Source: Ruminococcaceae bacterium HV4-5-B5C
Lineage (GTDB): Bacteria; Bacillota; Clostridia; Oscillospirales; Acutalibacteraceae
DNA: 64,000 bases
Assembly (NCBI GenBank): GCA_900184925.1
Contig: FXYJ02000007.1
Coordinates: forward strand, 1 to 64,000
Direction: 5' to 3'
The notes beneath the pieces are model-generated. The model had not been told where the DNA came from and made no database searches. It saw only the letters and a program-made list of their open reading frames with translations. The translations under genes were made by a program, and so were the position numbers. Of the stretch, positions 1-9,586 are shown piece after piece (the stretch's first letter is position 1; each line of letters opens with the position of its first letter).

Positions 1-32
1 GTGCTCCCCGCCGGAATTCCGGCGGGGAGCAC
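1..32. terminator. Perfect 32-nt inverted repeat (hairpin)
   Basis: The first 32 bases form a perfect GC-rich palindrome (arms gtgctccccgccgg / ccggcggggagcac around aatt). It lies downstream of the leuS terminator and at the window edge. It is probably the terminator of a neighbouring gene outside the window, but no clear T-run follows on the plus strand, so the direction cannot be decided here. Confidence 0.5.
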
Positions 33-42
33 TTCTGTATAC

Positions 43-72
43 AAGAAAGGCCGCTCCCGAATGGGAGCAGCC
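43..72 (-). terminator. Rho-independent terminator of leuS
   Basis: On the minus strand, 10 nt after the leuS stop, a stem of gggagc/gctccc with flanking ggc/gcc pairs is followed by a TTTCTT run. This closes the leuS transcript. Confidence 0.75.
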
Positions 73-82
73 TCAGTTATGC

Positions 83-2491
83 TTATTTTACGACCAGATT
101 GACCAGTTTGCCGGGAACATAAATTTCTTTGACAATGTTCTTCCCCGCAACTTCTTCAGCGACTCTGTCGCTTGTCTTCGCGGCGGCAAGAGCCTGTTCT
201 TTGGTAATATCCGCAGCCACGGACAGGCGGGTACGGACCTTGCCGTTCACCTGTACGGCGATTTCAATCGTCGCGTCGGCGCACTTTGCCTCGTCGTACA
301 ACGGCCACTTCTGCTGGCAGGCCAAGCCTTCGCCGAGCTTCTGAACCGACCAGACCTCTTCGCAGACGTGAGGAGCAAACAGATTCAGCAGGATGGTGAA
401 AATGCGCAGTTCTCCGCGTGTGATACTGCCGGTCGCGGTGATGTCGTTGATCAGCGACATCAGAGTAGCGATGGCCGTATTGAATTTCAGGTTCTCAACG
501 TCTTCGCCGACTTTTTTAATCGCTTTGTTGAAGGGGATTTCAAGTTCTTTGCGGACTTCGTCGCCGTCGCAGAGAATTTCCTGCAGGTTCCAGAACCGCT
601 CGATAAAACGGCGGCAGCCCTTAATGCCATGCGTGCTCCACGGAGCTGCTTTTTCAAAGTCGCCGATAAACATCTCGTAAAGGCGCATGGTGTCTGCACC
701 GTATTCGCCTACGATATCGTCCGGATTGATGACGTTGCCGCGCGATTTGCTCATCTTTTCGCCGTTTTCGCCGAGAATCATGCCGTGGCTTGTGCGCTTG
801 TGATACGGCTCCGGCGTAGGCACTTCGCCGATGTCATAGAGGAATTTATGCCAGAAGCGGCTGTAAAGCAGGTGGAGCGTCGTATGCTCCATTCCCCCGT
901 TGTACCAGTCGACGGGCGACCAGTAATCAAGCGCCTTCCGGTCTGCAAATTTCTCCGTATTGTGGGGATCCATATAGCGCAGGAAATACCACGAAGAACC
1001 TGCCCACTGGGGCATGGTGTCCGTTTCCCGTTTAGCCGGGCCGCCGCAGTGCGGGCAGGTGGTGGCAACCCAGTCCGTCATATGCGCAAGCGGAGATTCG
1101 CCCGTATCAGTCGGCTCGTAGGATTTTACATTCGGCAGGCGGAGAGGAAGCTCGCTTTCCGGCACCGCGACATAACCGCACTTCGGGCAATTGACGATCG
1201 GGATCGGTTCGCCCCAGTAGCGCTGGCGGGAAAAGACCCAGTCGCGCAGCTTATAGTTGACCTTGGCGCGCCCGATATCCTTTTCCGTAAGGAATTCAGT
1301 GATCTTTTTCTTTGCTTCTTCGACGGTCAGTCCGTCCAGAATGCCGGAATTGACCAGAATTCCCGTTCCGCAGTCGGTGTAGGCTTCTTTCTGCACATCG
1401 CCGCCCCTGACAACCTCAATGATCGGCAGATCAAATTTCTTCGCGAAATCCCAGTCGCGCGTATCATGCGCCGGCACAGCCATGATGGCGCCGGTGCCGT
1501 ACGTCACAAGGACATAGTCGGAAATGAAGATCGGAATCTCTTTTCCGTTGACGGGATTAATCCCGTTGACTCCCTCCAGCCGGACGCCCGTCTTGTCTTT
1601 GGCAAGCTCCGTCCGCTCGAAGTCGGATTTTTTCGCCGCTTCCTCCTGATAGGCGCGGACTTCATCCAGATTCCGGATTTGATCCTTCCACTTTTCGAGA
1701 TAAGGATGTTCCGGGGAAAGAACCATGTAGGTCACGCCGTAGAGAGTATCCGGACGCGTGGTGTAAACGGTCAGCTTATCGCCCGCCGTCGTGGAGAAAT
1801 CGACCTCCGCGCCGGTCGAACGGCCAATCCAGTTTTTCTGCTGTGCCTTGACACGGTCCGGGTAATCGACAAGGTCGAGATCGTCGATCAGGCGCTGCGC
1901 ATACTCCGTGATCTTGAGCATCCACTGGGACTTTACCTTGCGCACAACTTCGCTGCCGCAGCGCTCGCACACGCCGTTGACAACCTCTTCATTCGCGAGA
2001 ACGCATTTGCAGGAGGTGCACCAGTTGACGGCCATTTCCTTCTTATAGGCAAGGCCGTGTTTAAAAAGCTGCAGAAAGATCCACTGGGTCCATTTATAGT
2101 ATTCCGGGTCCGTCGTGTTGATCTCGCGCGACCAGTCGAACGAAATGCCGAGCGACTGAAGCTGCTGCTTGAACCGCGCAATATTCTGCTTCGTAACAAC
2201 AGAGGGGTGAACATGATTCTTGATGGCATAGTTTTCGCTCGGCAGACCAAACGCGTCCCAGCCGATCGGGTAAAGCACATTGTAGCCCTGCATGCGGCGT
2301 TTGCGTGCGATGATATCCATCGCTGTGTAGGAACGCGGGTGCCCGACATGAAGGCCCTGCCCCGAAGGATACGGGAACTCAATCAGCGCGAAATATTTCG
2401 GCTTCGAATAATCGTCGGAAGCATGGAAAACACCCGACTTTTCCCATTCCTGCTGCCACTTGTTTTCAATTGGTTTCGGATCGTACTTCAT
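83..2491 (-). CDS. leuS: Leucine--tRNA ligase
   Basis: Class I aminoacyl-tRNA synthetase charging tRNA-Leu; cytoplasmic. The 802-residue length is normal for bacterial LeuS. The HIGH signature appears as HVGH at residues 48-51, the KMSKS signature as MSKS near residue 577, and a cysteine cluster (CTSC ... CERC, about residues 159-180) sits at the base of the CP1 editing insertion. The C-terminal anticodon-binding and LeuS C-terminal domains are present. It is the last gene of the minus-strand run, 73 nt after rsfS and separated from it by a strong hairpin, so it may have its own promoter; TATACT-like hexamers lie just upstream of the start. Identification is by family motifs and is secure. 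Confidence 0.97.
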   Translation of the reverse strand: MKYDPKPIENKWQQEWEKSGVFHASDDYSKPKYFALIEFPYPSGQGLHVGHPRSYTAMDIIARKRRMQGYNVLYPIGWDAFGLPSENYAIKNHVHPSVVTKQNIARFKQQLQSLGISFDWSREINTTDPEYYKWTQWIFLQLFKHGLAYKKEMAVNWCTSCKCVLANEEVVNGVCERCGSEVVRKVKSQWMLKITEYAQRLIDDLDLVDYPDRVKAQQKNWIGRSTGAEVDFSTTAGDKLTVYTTRPDTLYGVTYMVLSPEHPYLEKWKDQIRNLDEVRAYQEEAAKKSDFERTELAKDKTGVRLEGVNGINPVNGKEIPIFISDYVLVTYGTGAIMAVPAHDTRDWDFAKKFDLPIIEVVRGGDVQKEAYTDCGTGILVNSGILDGLTVEEAKKKITEFLTEKDIGRAKVNYKLRDWVFSRQRYWGEPIPIVNCPKCGYVAVPESELPLRLPNVKSYEPTDTGESPLAHMTDWVATTCPHCGGPAKRETDTMPQWAGSSWYFLRYMDPHNTEKFADRKALDYWSPVDWYNGGMEHTTLHLLYSRFWHKFLYDIGEVPTPEPYHKRTSHGMILGENGEKMSKSRGNVINPDDIVGEYGADTMRLYEMFIGDFEKAAPWSTHGIKGCRRFIERFWNLQEILCDGDEVRKELEIPFNKAIKKVGEDVENLKFNTAIATLMSLINDITATGSITRGELRIFTILLNLFAPHVCEEVWSVQKLGEGLACQQKWPLYDEAKCADATIEIAVQVNGKVRTRLSVAADITKEQALAAAKTSDRVAEEVAGKNIVKEIYVPGKLVNLVVK

Positions 2492-2533
2492 TACATTCGC
2501 CCCTAATTTTCGATTCGATAGTATAGTATAACG

Positions 2534-2559
2534 GGTGCCGGAGCGTTTTCTCCGGCACC
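2534..2559 (-). terminator. Hairpin between rsfS and leuS
   Basis: A 10-bp perfect stem (ggtgccggag / ctccggcacc, loop of 6) directly follows the rsfS stop on the minus strand. What follows is cgttatactatac rather than a T-run, so termination strength is uncertain. It could also be an RNA processing or stability element. Confidence 0.5.
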
Positions 2560-2564
2560 GGAAG

Positions 2565-2918
2565 TTATTTCAACAAGCCGGAAACGTCAAGCTGTTCGCC
2601 GTCGCGCCAGAGCCTGTCAAGGTCGTAAAAACTGCGTGATTCCGGTGTGAAAACATGGACGACGACGCTGCCGTAATCCAGAAGAATCCACGAATTGGAG
2701 CGGTACCCTTCCTTGCGCGCCGCTTCCGTGCCAAGTTCTTTCAGCTTAACTTCCACTTCGTCGGCAAGGGACTTGACGTGCGTGCTGCTTGTCCCCGTCG
2801 CAATGACGAAATAATCGGCAAGAACCGAGATGTCCGAAATTCCGATCAGCCTGATTTCCTCCGCTTTTTTGCTGTCAAGAATCTTTACCGCCTGCTTTGC
2901 AAGTTCCAGAGCAGTCAT
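2565..2918 (-). CDS. rsfS: Ribosome silencing factor RsfS
   Basis: RsfS/YbeB (Iojap family) binds ribosomal protein uL14 on the 50S subunit and blocks subunit joining when nutrients are scarce. The 117-residue protein carries the conserved [10 protein letters not shown] stretch and the [14 protein letters not shown] block typical of the family. I chose the ATG at 2918 because AAGGAAGG lies 9 nt upstream; a TTG three codons earlier would abut the SD. The start overlaps the yqeK stop by a few bases, which suggests translational coupling. The nadD-yqeK-rsfS order is the usual Firmicute arrangement, here without the LytR-family gene often found between. Confidence 0.95.
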   Translation of the reverse strand: MTALELAKQAVKILDSKKAEEIRLIGISDISVLADYFVIATGTSSTHVKSLADEVEVKLKELGTEAARKEGYRSNSWILLDYGSVVVHVFTPESRSFYDLDRLWRDGEQLDVSGLLK

Positions 2919-3514
2919 CTGCAACAACCTTCCTTTTCCGTATCTTTCCCGCCCGGGATAAGGGCCGCCTGATTATAGGCTTCAATCGTATCCGGATGAA
3001 TCGGCTTTTTTCCGTTCGCAAGGTCTGCGACGGTATAGGCGAGGCCTTCCATCACCGCTTCCTCCATGTTTTTATCTGCTGCTTTCCGAAGTTCTTCAAC
3101 GCCGGGGTAGTCGCGGTCCGCCGAGATAAAATCCGCCAGAAACAGAACCCGGTCAAGAAGCGTCATATCTCTGCGCCCGGTCGTATGGTAGCGCACTGCG
3201 TCCAGAATTTCACGGTCTTCAATGTGCAGCTCTTTCTGCAGGTATACCGCGCCGAGCATCGCATGCCACAGCTTCGGAGCGGCGCGTTCCACTTCCGTCA
3301 GGCAGATGCCGTATTCCTTCATCTTTTCAAGCTGTTTCTCCTGCGGAAGATCCTTCATGATATCATGCAGGATTCCCGCCGTTTCCGCTTTTGCGGGGTC
3401 CGCGCCATATTTTTTAGCAAGCTCCACGGCTGCTTTTGAAACACAGACAGAATGGTAGTACCTTTTTTCACTCAGGAGCGGCTTGATAACCGCTTCATAT
3501 TCTTCCAGAATCAT
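2915..3514 (-). CDS. yqeK: YqeK-type HD-domain hydrolase (Ap4A hydrolase)
   Basis: YqeK proteins are HD-domain, metal-dependent symmetrical diadenosine tetraphosphatases. This 199-residue protein has the first metal His in RYYHS (about residue 21), the HD pair in GILHDIMKD (about 50-51), and later the YHTTGR and FLADFIS segments that complete the HD fold. It sits between nadD (17 nt away) and rsfS (overlapping). The family assignment is firm; Ap4A as substrate is taken from characterised homologues. Confidence 0.92.
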   Translation of the reverse strand: MILEEYEAVIKPLLSEKRYYHSVCVSKAAVELAKKYGADPAKAETAGILHDIMKDLPQEKQLEKMKEYGICLTEVERAAPKLWHAMLGAVYLQKELHIEDREILDAVRYHTTGRRDMTLLDRVLFLADFISADRDYPGVEELRKAADKNMEEAVMEGLAYTVADLANGKKPIHPDTIEAYNQAALIPGGKDTEKEGCCR

Positions 3515-3531
3515 TCAGCAACATTTTCCCC

Positions 3532-4167
3532 CTATGCAAGATATAACCGCTTTTGACGGATGTAATGTTCCACGGAAGCGGGAACAAACGAAGAAATGTC
3601 TTTCCCCGCTTTCACGGCTTCCCGGATCATCGTGGAGGAAACCGGAAGATAGTCGATGTTTTCGATCCGCGTTTTGGCGCCCTTCCGTCCGATCTGTTCC
3701 GCATACCGCAGCAAAGCCGCCGTACCCTCCGGGCTGCGGGGAGCCGCACAAACCGTTGCGAGCCGATAGATCGTTTCGGGCTCATGCCACTGCTCCAGCG
3801 TCACAAACATGTCTTCGCCCGTGATCAGAAAAAGCTGTGCGTCCGGCGCAAGGCCGTGCAGCTCCTCCAGCGTTTCGGAAGTGTAGCTTGACCCGCCGCG
3901 GCGAATCTCAAGATCACTGACGCGGAACCGGCTGTCCGATTCCGCAGCGAGACGGCACATGGCAAGCCTGTCTCCGGCAGGCGCGAGATCCGGAGCCGTC
4001 TTGTGCGGCGGCAGGCTCGTCGGAATGAACAGGACGCGTTCGGCGCCGAGAAGATCGGCAAATCGCCGCGCCAGATGGATATGCCCGCTGTGAATCGGAT
4101 TAAAGGTTCCGCCGAACACCGCAATTTTTGTCTCCGGTCCCCTGTTTTGAGGGATTACCTTAATCAT
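3532..4167 (-). CDS. nadD: Nicotinate-nucleotide adenylyltransferase
   Basis: NadD transfers AMP from ATP to nicotinate mononucleotide, forming deamido-NAD in NAD biosynthesis. The nucleotidyltransferase signature GGTFNPIHSGH is at residues 19-29 and the C-terminal ISSTxIR-type motif reads VSSTMIREA. Length (211) is normal. It begins 1 nt after the yhbY stop, so the genes are almost certainly cotranscribed. Confidence 0.95.
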   Translation of the reverse strand: MIKVIPQNRGPETKIAVFGGTFNPIHSGHIHLARRFADLLGAERVLFIPTSLPPHKTAPDLAPAGDRLAMCRLAAESDSRFRVSDLEIRRGGSSYTSETLEELHGLAPDAQLFLITGEDMFVTLEQWHEPETIYRLATVCAAPRSPEGTAALLRYAEQIGRKGAKTRIENIDYLPVSSTMIREAVKAGKDISSFVPASVEHYIRQKRLYLA

Positions 4168-4168
4168 A

Positions 4169-4474
4169 TTACTTTTTACGCTCTTTTGGAAGGATAATTT
4201 TCGGTTCCTTGTCGTTTCTGCGGTAAAGAACGAATTTAGAGCCGATAACCTGAACTGTTTCCGCCGAAACCTGCGCGGCGATTGTGTCGGCGGCCTCCCG
4301 TGCTTTCACCGGGGAAGTCTCAAGTGCTTTGCCCTTGATCAGTTCCCTCGCGGTCAGCGCGTCGTCGGCCTGGCGGATGACGTCGGCATCAATCCCGCCT
4401 TTGCCGACAATCAGAATCGTGTCGATGGGGTTGGCAAGTGCGCGAAGATACGCCCTCTGTTTACTGTTCAGCAT
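4169..4474 (-). CDS. yhbY: YhbY family ribosome-assembly RNA-binding protein
   Basis: Small (101-residue) CRS1-YhbY/CRM-domain protein that associates with pre-50S particles. It begins MLNSKQRAYLRALAN and has the family loop VGKGGID and the RELIKGK region. The open frame extends 33 codons upstream, but AAGGAG 8 nt before the ATG at 4474 fixes the start; this start overlaps the rdgB stop by 14 nt, indicating coupled translation. Confidence 0.93.
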   Translation of the reverse strand: MLNSKQRAYLRALANPIDTILIVGKGGIDADVIRQADDALTARELIKGKALETSPVKAREAADTIAAQVSAETVQVIGSKFVLYRRNDKEPKIILPKERKK

Positions 4475-5054
4475 GAGATTTCTCCTTATATTCCCTGAGT
4501 TTTTCCGCAAAGAGGCGAAGTGCCTTTCCGCGATGGCTGATGTTGTCTTTTTCCTCCGCCGAAAGTTCGGCAAACGTCTTTTTCCCGGTCAGAAAAACCG
4601 GGTCGTAACCGAATCCGTCGGTGCCTCGCGGCGCAAAGGCGATTTTTCCGGGGCATTCCCCCCGCGCGGTAAGCAGATCGCCGTTCGGCAAAACGCAGCA
4701 GATGGCACAGACGAAGCGTGCCGTACGCTTTTCTTCTGGCACTTCTCTGAGCGCATCCAGAAGCTTTGCGATTCTCTGTTCATTTGTAGCGTCTTCCCCG
4801 GCATACCGTGCGGAATAAATGCCCGGCGCTCCCCCGAGTGCATCCACTTCGAGGCCTGAGTCGTCCGCAACGGCTGGCTTCCCGGTCGCGTGAAACGCGG
4901 AAACGGCTTTCAGGTATGCATTTTCAGCGAAGGTTGTACCGGTTTCCTCCACTTCCGGAAGGTCCGCGGAAACAGCCTCAATGGAAAGGGGCTCTAAAAT
5001 CCGGCGAAATTCCTGAATCTTATCCGCGTTATGGGTTGCGATAACAAATTCCAT
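4461..5054 (-). CDS. rdgB: XTP/dITP diphosphatase (non-canonical purine NTP pyrophosphatase)
   Basis: RdgB/HAM1 family; removes ITP, dITP and XTP from nucleotide pools by hydrolysis to the monophosphate. The 197-residue protein starts with the substrate-binding motif FVIATHNADKI and has TGTTFAENA and VADDSGLEVDAL, followed by the FGYDPVF block. It lies 3 nt after ftsY and overlaps yhbY. Confidence 0.95.
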   Translation of the reverse strand: MEFVIATHNADKIQEFRRILEPLSIEAVSADLPEVEETGTTFAENAYLKAVSAFHATGKPAVADDSGLEVDALGGAPGIYSARYAGEDATNEQRIAKLLDALREVPEEKRTARFVCAICCVLPNGDLLTARGECPGKIAFAPRGTDGFGYDPVFLTGKKTFAELSAEEKDNISHRGKALRLFAEKLREYKEKSHAEQ

Positions 5055-5057
5055 GTT

Positions 5058-5972
5058 TTACTCCTGCTTCGCAAAAAGCGCTTCGGCAAACTGATCGGCG
5101 TCAAAGGGCTGCAGGTCATCTGCCTGCTCCCCAACGCCAATAAACTTTACGGGGAGACCAAGCTCTTCCCGGATGGCAAGAATTACGCCGCCGCGTGGCG
5201 TACCGTCGAGCTTTGTCAGCACAATTCCGGTAATATCCGCAACCGACTGAAACTCACGCGCCTGGCTGACCGCATTCTGCCCGGTCGTGGCGTCAAGGAC
5301 GAGCAAAACCTCGCGGTCGGCTTCCGGCGCTTCCCTCTGGATGACCCGGTTGATCTTCGCAAGCTCCTCCATGAGGTTCTTTTTGTTGTGCAGACGCCCG
5401 GCCGTGTCGCAGATCACGACGTCCGCGCCGCGGGACTTCGCCGCAGAAACGGAGTCGAACACGACGGAAGCCGGGTCGCTCCCCTGCGGTTGGCTGACAA
5501 TATCGGCCCCGGAGCGCTGCGCCCAGATTTCAAGCTGCTCCACGGCGGCGGCGCGAAACGTATCCGCCGCGCCGAGAATTACTTTTTTCCCCTGCTTCGT
5601 CAGCATGGAGGCAATTTTGCCGATGGTCGTCGTCTTGCCGACTCCGTTTACCCCAATGACGAGAATGACGGAGGGCTTCGTCCCGATTTTCAGCTCTTCC
5701 CCGCCGCGAAGCAGATCTGCCACGATCTGACGGAGCATCCCGCCGATCTCTGAGGGATCCGTTACGCCCCGCTCCTTCACCTGCCTGCGAAGCTCGCCGC
5801 AGATGCGCTCGGCTGTCGGCACACCGACGTCGCCCATCACAAGCAGCTCTTCGAGTTCTTCAAACAGCTCCTCATCTATTTTTGTAAAAGAGCCCAACAT
5901 GGAAGAGACGGATGCACTCATACTGTCGCGCGTCCGCTTCAGCCCGTCCCTGATTTTCGCGAAGATTCCCAT
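5058..5972 (-). CDS. ftsY: Signal recognition particle receptor FtsY
   Basis: SRP-GTPase that docks ribosome-SRP complexes at the membrane. The 304-residue form lacks the long acidic A-domain of E. coli and has only a short amphipathic N-terminus. The NG domain is complete: P-loop GVNGVGKTTT (about residue 109), DTAGR, TKLDG and the C-terminal GVGEQADDLQPF closing helix. An in-frame ATG at 5999 overlaps the smc stop as ATGA, but AAAGGAGAAG is placed correctly only for the ATG at 5972, which also matches the family start MGIF. It follows smc directly, as in Bacillus. Confidence 0.95.
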   Translation of the reverse strand: MGIFAKIRDGLKRTRDSMSASVSSMLGSFTKIDEELFEELEELLVMGDVGVPTAERICGELRRQVKERGVTDPSEIGGMLRQIVADLLRGGEELKIGTKPSVILVIGVNGVGKTTTIGKIASMLTKQGKKVILGAADTFRAAAVEQLEIWAQRSGADIVSQPQGSDPASVVFDSVSAAKSRGADVVICDTAGRLHNKKNLMEELAKINRVIQREAPEADREVLLVLDATTGQNAVSQAREFQSVADITGIVLTKLDGTPRGGVILAIREELGLPVKFIGVGEQADDLQPFDADQFAEALFAKQE

Positions 5973-5995
5973 TCTCACTTCTCCTTTTGAGAAAA

Positions 5996-8900
5996 TCATG
6001 CCTTGATTCCCAGTTTTTCCTCGGCCTGCGATACCTGCATCTCCAGCAGTTTGGAAACGCCCTCGTCCTGCATGGTGACGCCGTAAAGTACGTCTGCTTC
6101 TTCCATGCTGCCGCGGCGGTGCGTGATCACAATAAACTGCGTCTGCTCGTTCATCCGGCGAAGGTAGGCCGCAAAGCGAGTCACATTTACGTCGTCGAGC
6201 GCGGCCTCAATTTCGTCGAGAAAACAGAACGGCGGCGGATTTACTTTCATAATGGCAAAATACAGTGCAATGGCGACAAGCGCTTTTTCGCCCCCGGAAA
6301 GCGCCTCGAGATGAGCCACGATCTTACCGGGCGGCTGCACCGAAATCTCAATGCCGGAGTTCAGCACGTCGGAAGGGTCGGTCAGGGAAAGCCCTGCGCT
6401 CCCTCCGCCGAACAGCTCGCGGAACGTCTGGCTGAAATTGCGGTTAATCCGCTCGAACCGTTCGGTGAAAAGGTCTTTCATCTGATGGGTCAAAGTTCCG
6501 ATCAGGCGGCTCAGGCTGTCGCGGGACTGCTCCACATCGGTAATCTGCGCCTTCAGGAACTCATAGCGTTCACTGACCTCGCGGTACTCCTCGACCGCGC
6601 CGACATTGACCGCGCCGAGATTCTTAATCTCCCCTTTGATGGCAATCAGACGCTTTTTCGCGCGCGCGGTATCCTGAACCGGTGCTTTTACCTGTTCCTC
6701 GGCTTCCCGCCGCGTCAGTTCGTATTCTTCCCAAAGCTGAGAAATAATATCGTCGTATTCTTTCTGGAGATTGGCCTTGCGCTCTTCGAGGAGAGCGAGG
6801 TCGTGCCCGGCCTTCTCCTTTTCGTCGGACTTCTCGCGTTCCTGCGCGCGGAGCCGGACGGACTGCTGCTCGAGCTCCATACGCCGGGCATTGATCGACT
6901 CGATCTCTTTCGCCGAATCCTTCGAGGACAGGCGCATTGCTTCAGCCTGCTCCGTCAGCGCCGCGATCTTCTTCCGGATTTCTTCCGTTGCCTGTGCGGT
7001 TCTGTCAATCTCCGCATTCAGCTCCGCAATCTTCTCACGATGACCGCGCCCCAGTTCTTCCGACTCCCGGATGGAATTTTCGAGCGACTGGACGTCCTTC
7101 CGCGCGGCAAGTCGGTCAAGCTCGATCTGACGGATAGCATCCGTCAGCGCATCGCACTTTTGGTTTAACTCCTCACGGTTTCCGCTGATTTCGGCAAGGC
7201 GGTCCCTTAGCTGCTCCATCTGCTTCTGAAGAGCTTCGGAGCGTTCCCGCGCCTCTTCCCTGATCTTCTGCTGCGCAGCTCTGCGTTCCACGGCAGAGGC
7301 CGATTCCTTTTGCAGCGCTTCGGCGTCGTTTTTCAGCGCCTGCAGCGTATCTTCCGCACGGCGGCGTTCCGCGTCGAGGCGCACGCGTTCCGCCTGCGCG
7401 GAGGCAAGCTCGCCCTTTGCCGCGGAAAGCTCTGCTTCCGCCGCCGCCGCTTCTTCCGCGGCCGTTTTCGCGTCCGCTTCCGCACGCCCGGCTTTTTCTT
7501 TCAGCAGCTCGGCTTCCGCGCGGATTTTCTGAATTTCCGTGGCACGGCTCAAAAGGCCGGAATTCCGGGCAAGCGAACCGCCGGTCAGTGAACCGCCTGC
7601 GTTGACAACCTGCCCGTCTCGCGTTACAATGCGGAACCGGTAGCCGTACTGCCGCGCGATGGCGACCGCACAGTCGAGGTCTTCCGCAATGACGATCCTG
7701 CCAAGCAGAGACTCTACGACTCCCCGGTACTGTTCGTCATAGGAGCAAAGCTCCGACGCGGCGCCGATAAAGCCGCGGCAGCCTTCCAAGTCGTTTTCCC
7801 GAAGCGTTTTTCCCCGGATTGTCTCCACCGGGAGAAAGGTGGCGCGCCCGGCGCCGGTCCGCTTCAGAAAAGCGATCGCACGCTTCGCGTCCTGCTCCGT
7901 GCCGACGACGACATTCTGCATCGCCGCACCGAGGGCCGTTTCCATAGCGACGGCATATTCTTCGGGAACACGGATCAGGCGGGAAACCGGACCGTGGATT
8001 CCCGTGAGCGCACCGTGGCCCGATTCTTTCATGACAGCCTTGACGCTCGTTGAAAATCCTTCAAGGTTGCGTTCCAGATCTTCGAGCAGCTTCGCCCGGC
8101 GAAGCTGTTCCTGCAGATCAAGACGCAGTGCGTCGCTTGTCTGCTTTGCAGCCTCCCTGCGCCGGATACGGGTGTCGAGGCGCATCTTGTATCCGCCGAC
8201 GGCGTTCGTCATCGCACCGATACGCTCATCTGCTTCAGTGAGCTTTGAACGATAGCCGCCCGCGTCGCTCTCCGCCTGTTCCAGCAGTTTCCGCTTTTCT
8301 TCCGTGCTGTTCCGGACTGCATCGAGACGCAGACCAATCTCGGAAATGGCCGACACCGCCGTCATTTCCTCTACTTTTGCTTCGGTCGCCTGTGCCGTCA
8401 GCTCCGCAATCTCTTTGGAAGAACGGTCGATTACTCCGGCGGTTTCATTCATTCCGCCGCGGAGTTTCTCCAGCTCAGACTCAGAACCCGAAAATTCTTC
8501 GTCCTTTGCCTGTATGTATGCCTGCTTTTGGCGAATCTGCTCCCTTTTTTCGGCGATGGCGGCTTCAAGGCTCTCTCCCGAAACCCCGTTCTGCTCGATT
8601 TCCCTGCGCAGTCGGGCGATGTTTTCCTCATTGTGGCGGATATCGTTCTGCAGGACGGATGCTTCGCCGTCAAGGCGGGCCGCTTCTTCGTCCATCGATG
8701 CGCAACGGCTCCTGACCTCGTCGGCTTTCGCCGCGCAGGCATTGGACGCCTGAAACGATGCCTCGATCTTAGTCTCAAACTCCTGAATCGTCTGCTCGGC
8801 ATCCTCGTACTGACTGCGGGCAATCAGAATTTTATCTTCCTGTTCCCGAAGGACCCGGCCCGAACGTTCCAGTGTCTCGAGCCAGAGACCGATCTCCAGC

Positions 8901-9571
8901 TCTTTTTTCTCCCCTGCAAGAGCAAGATATTTTTTCGCCTTTTCCGCCTGCTCGCGGAGGGGACCGACGCGGCTCTCGAGCTCCGACAGGATGTCATGGA
9001 GACGTGTGAGATTGTCTTCCGCCTGCGCAAGCCGATGCTCCGAATCCTCTTTGCGGTAACGGAAACGCGAAATTCCGGCAGCTTCCTCAAAAACCACTCG
9101 CCGGTCTTCGCTGCGTGCCGCGACGATGCTGTCGATTCTGCCCTGCCCGATCATCGAGTACCCGTCGCGCCCGAGGCCGGTATCCATGAACATCTCATTG
9201 ACGTCTTTCAGGCGAACCTGTACGTTGTTGACGAGGTATTCGCTCTCGCCGGAACGGTAGAACCGGCGCGTCACCGAAACAAGGTCCGCGTCACAGGGAA
9301 GCTCGCGTCCTTTGTTCTCAATATTCAGAGTGACCTCGGCAAACCCGAGCGGTTTACGGCCGGGTGTGCCACTGAAGACCACATCTTCCATTTTTGTGCA
9401 GCGGAGCGCGCGGACGCTCTGCTCGCCGAGCACCCACCGGACGGCGTCGCTGATATTGCTTTTTCCGCTGCCGTTCGGGCCTACCACCGCCGTGATTCCC
9501 CGGTGGAAGGTCAGCGTCGTCTTATCGGGAAATGTTTTGAAGCCCTGCAGCTCCAACGATTTTAGAAGCAA
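5996..9571 (-). CDS. smc: Chromosome segregation ATPase SMC
   Basis: Full-length (1191 residues) condensin subunit. The N-terminal Walker A is GPNGSGKS at about 32-39, followed by the Q-loop region. Two long coiled-coil arms flank a hinge around residues 500-680. The C-terminal ABC signature LSGGEKALVAIALYF and the Walker B FLDEIEAALDD are intact. Codon use gives many long antisense open frames, which are not genes. It is preceded by rnc and a radical SAM gene and followed by ftsY, a classical Firmicute order. ScpA and ScpB are not in this window. Confidence 0.97.
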   Translation of the reverse strand: MLLKSLELQGFKTFPDKTTLTFHRGITAVVGPNGSGKSNISDAVRWVLGEQSVRALRCTKMEDVVFSGTPGRKPLGFAEVTLNIENKGRELPCDADLVSVTRRFYRSGESEYLVNNVQVRLKDVNEMFMDTGLGRDGYSMIGQGRIDSIVAARSEDRRVVFEEAAGISRFRYRKEDSEHRLAQAEDNLTRLHDILSELESRVGPLREQAEKAKKYLALAGEKKELEIGLWLETLERSGRVLREQEDKILIARSQYEDAEQTIQEFETKIEASFQASNACAAKADEVRSRCASMDEEAARLDGEASVLQNDIRHNEENIARLRREIEQNGVSGESLEAAIAEKREQIRQKQAYIQAKDEEFSGSESELEKLRGGMNETAGVIDRSSKEIAELTAQATEAKVEEMTAVSAISEIGLRLDAVRNSTEEKRKLLEQAESDAGGYRSKLTEADERIGAMTNAVGGYKMRLDTRIRRREAAKQTSDALRLDLQEQLRRAKLLEDLERNLEGFSTSVKAVMKESGHGALTGIHGPVSRLIRVPEEYAVAMETALGAAMQNVVVGTEQDAKRAIAFLKRTGAGRATFLPVETIRGKTLRENDLEGCRGFIGAASELCSYDEQYRGVVESLLGRIVIAEDLDCAVAIARQYGYRFRIVTRDGQVVNAGGSLTGGSLARNSGLLSRATEIQKIRAEAELLKEKAGRAEADAKTAAEEAAAAEAELSAAKGELASAQAERVRLDAERRRAEDTLQALKNDAEALQKESASAVERRAAQQKIREEARERSEALQKQMEQLRDRLAEISGNREELNQKCDALTDAIRQIELDRLAARKDVQSLENSIRESEELGRGHREKIAELNAEIDRTAQATEEIRKKIAALTEQAEAMRLSSKDSAKEIESINARRMELEQQSVRLRAQEREKSDEKEKAGHDLALLEERKANLQKEYDDIISQLWEEYELTRREAEEQVKAPVQDTARAKKRLIAIKGEIKNLGAVNVGAVEEYREVSERYEFLKAQITDVEQSRDSLSRLIGTLTHQMKDLFTERFERINRNFSQTFRELFGGGSAGLSLTDPSDVLNSGIEISVQPPGKIVAHLEALSGGEKALVAIALYFAIMKVNPPPFCFLDEIEAALDDVNVTRFAAYLRRMNEQTQFIVITHRRGSMEEADVLYGVTMQDEGVSKLLEMQVSQAEEKLGIKA

Positions 9572-9586
9572 TTCGGTTCCTCCGTA

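Noticed and set aside
368-2506. A 712-codon open frame on the strand opposite leuS
   Set aside because: It is the antisense shadow of leuS: no ribosome-binding site, no recognisable domain, and codon composition mirrors the third-position bias of the real gene.
5973-5999. FtsY start at 5999 (ATGA overlap with the smc stop)
   Set aside because: AAAGGAG lies downstream of that ATG and at correct spacing only for the ATG at 5972, which also matches the family N-terminus.
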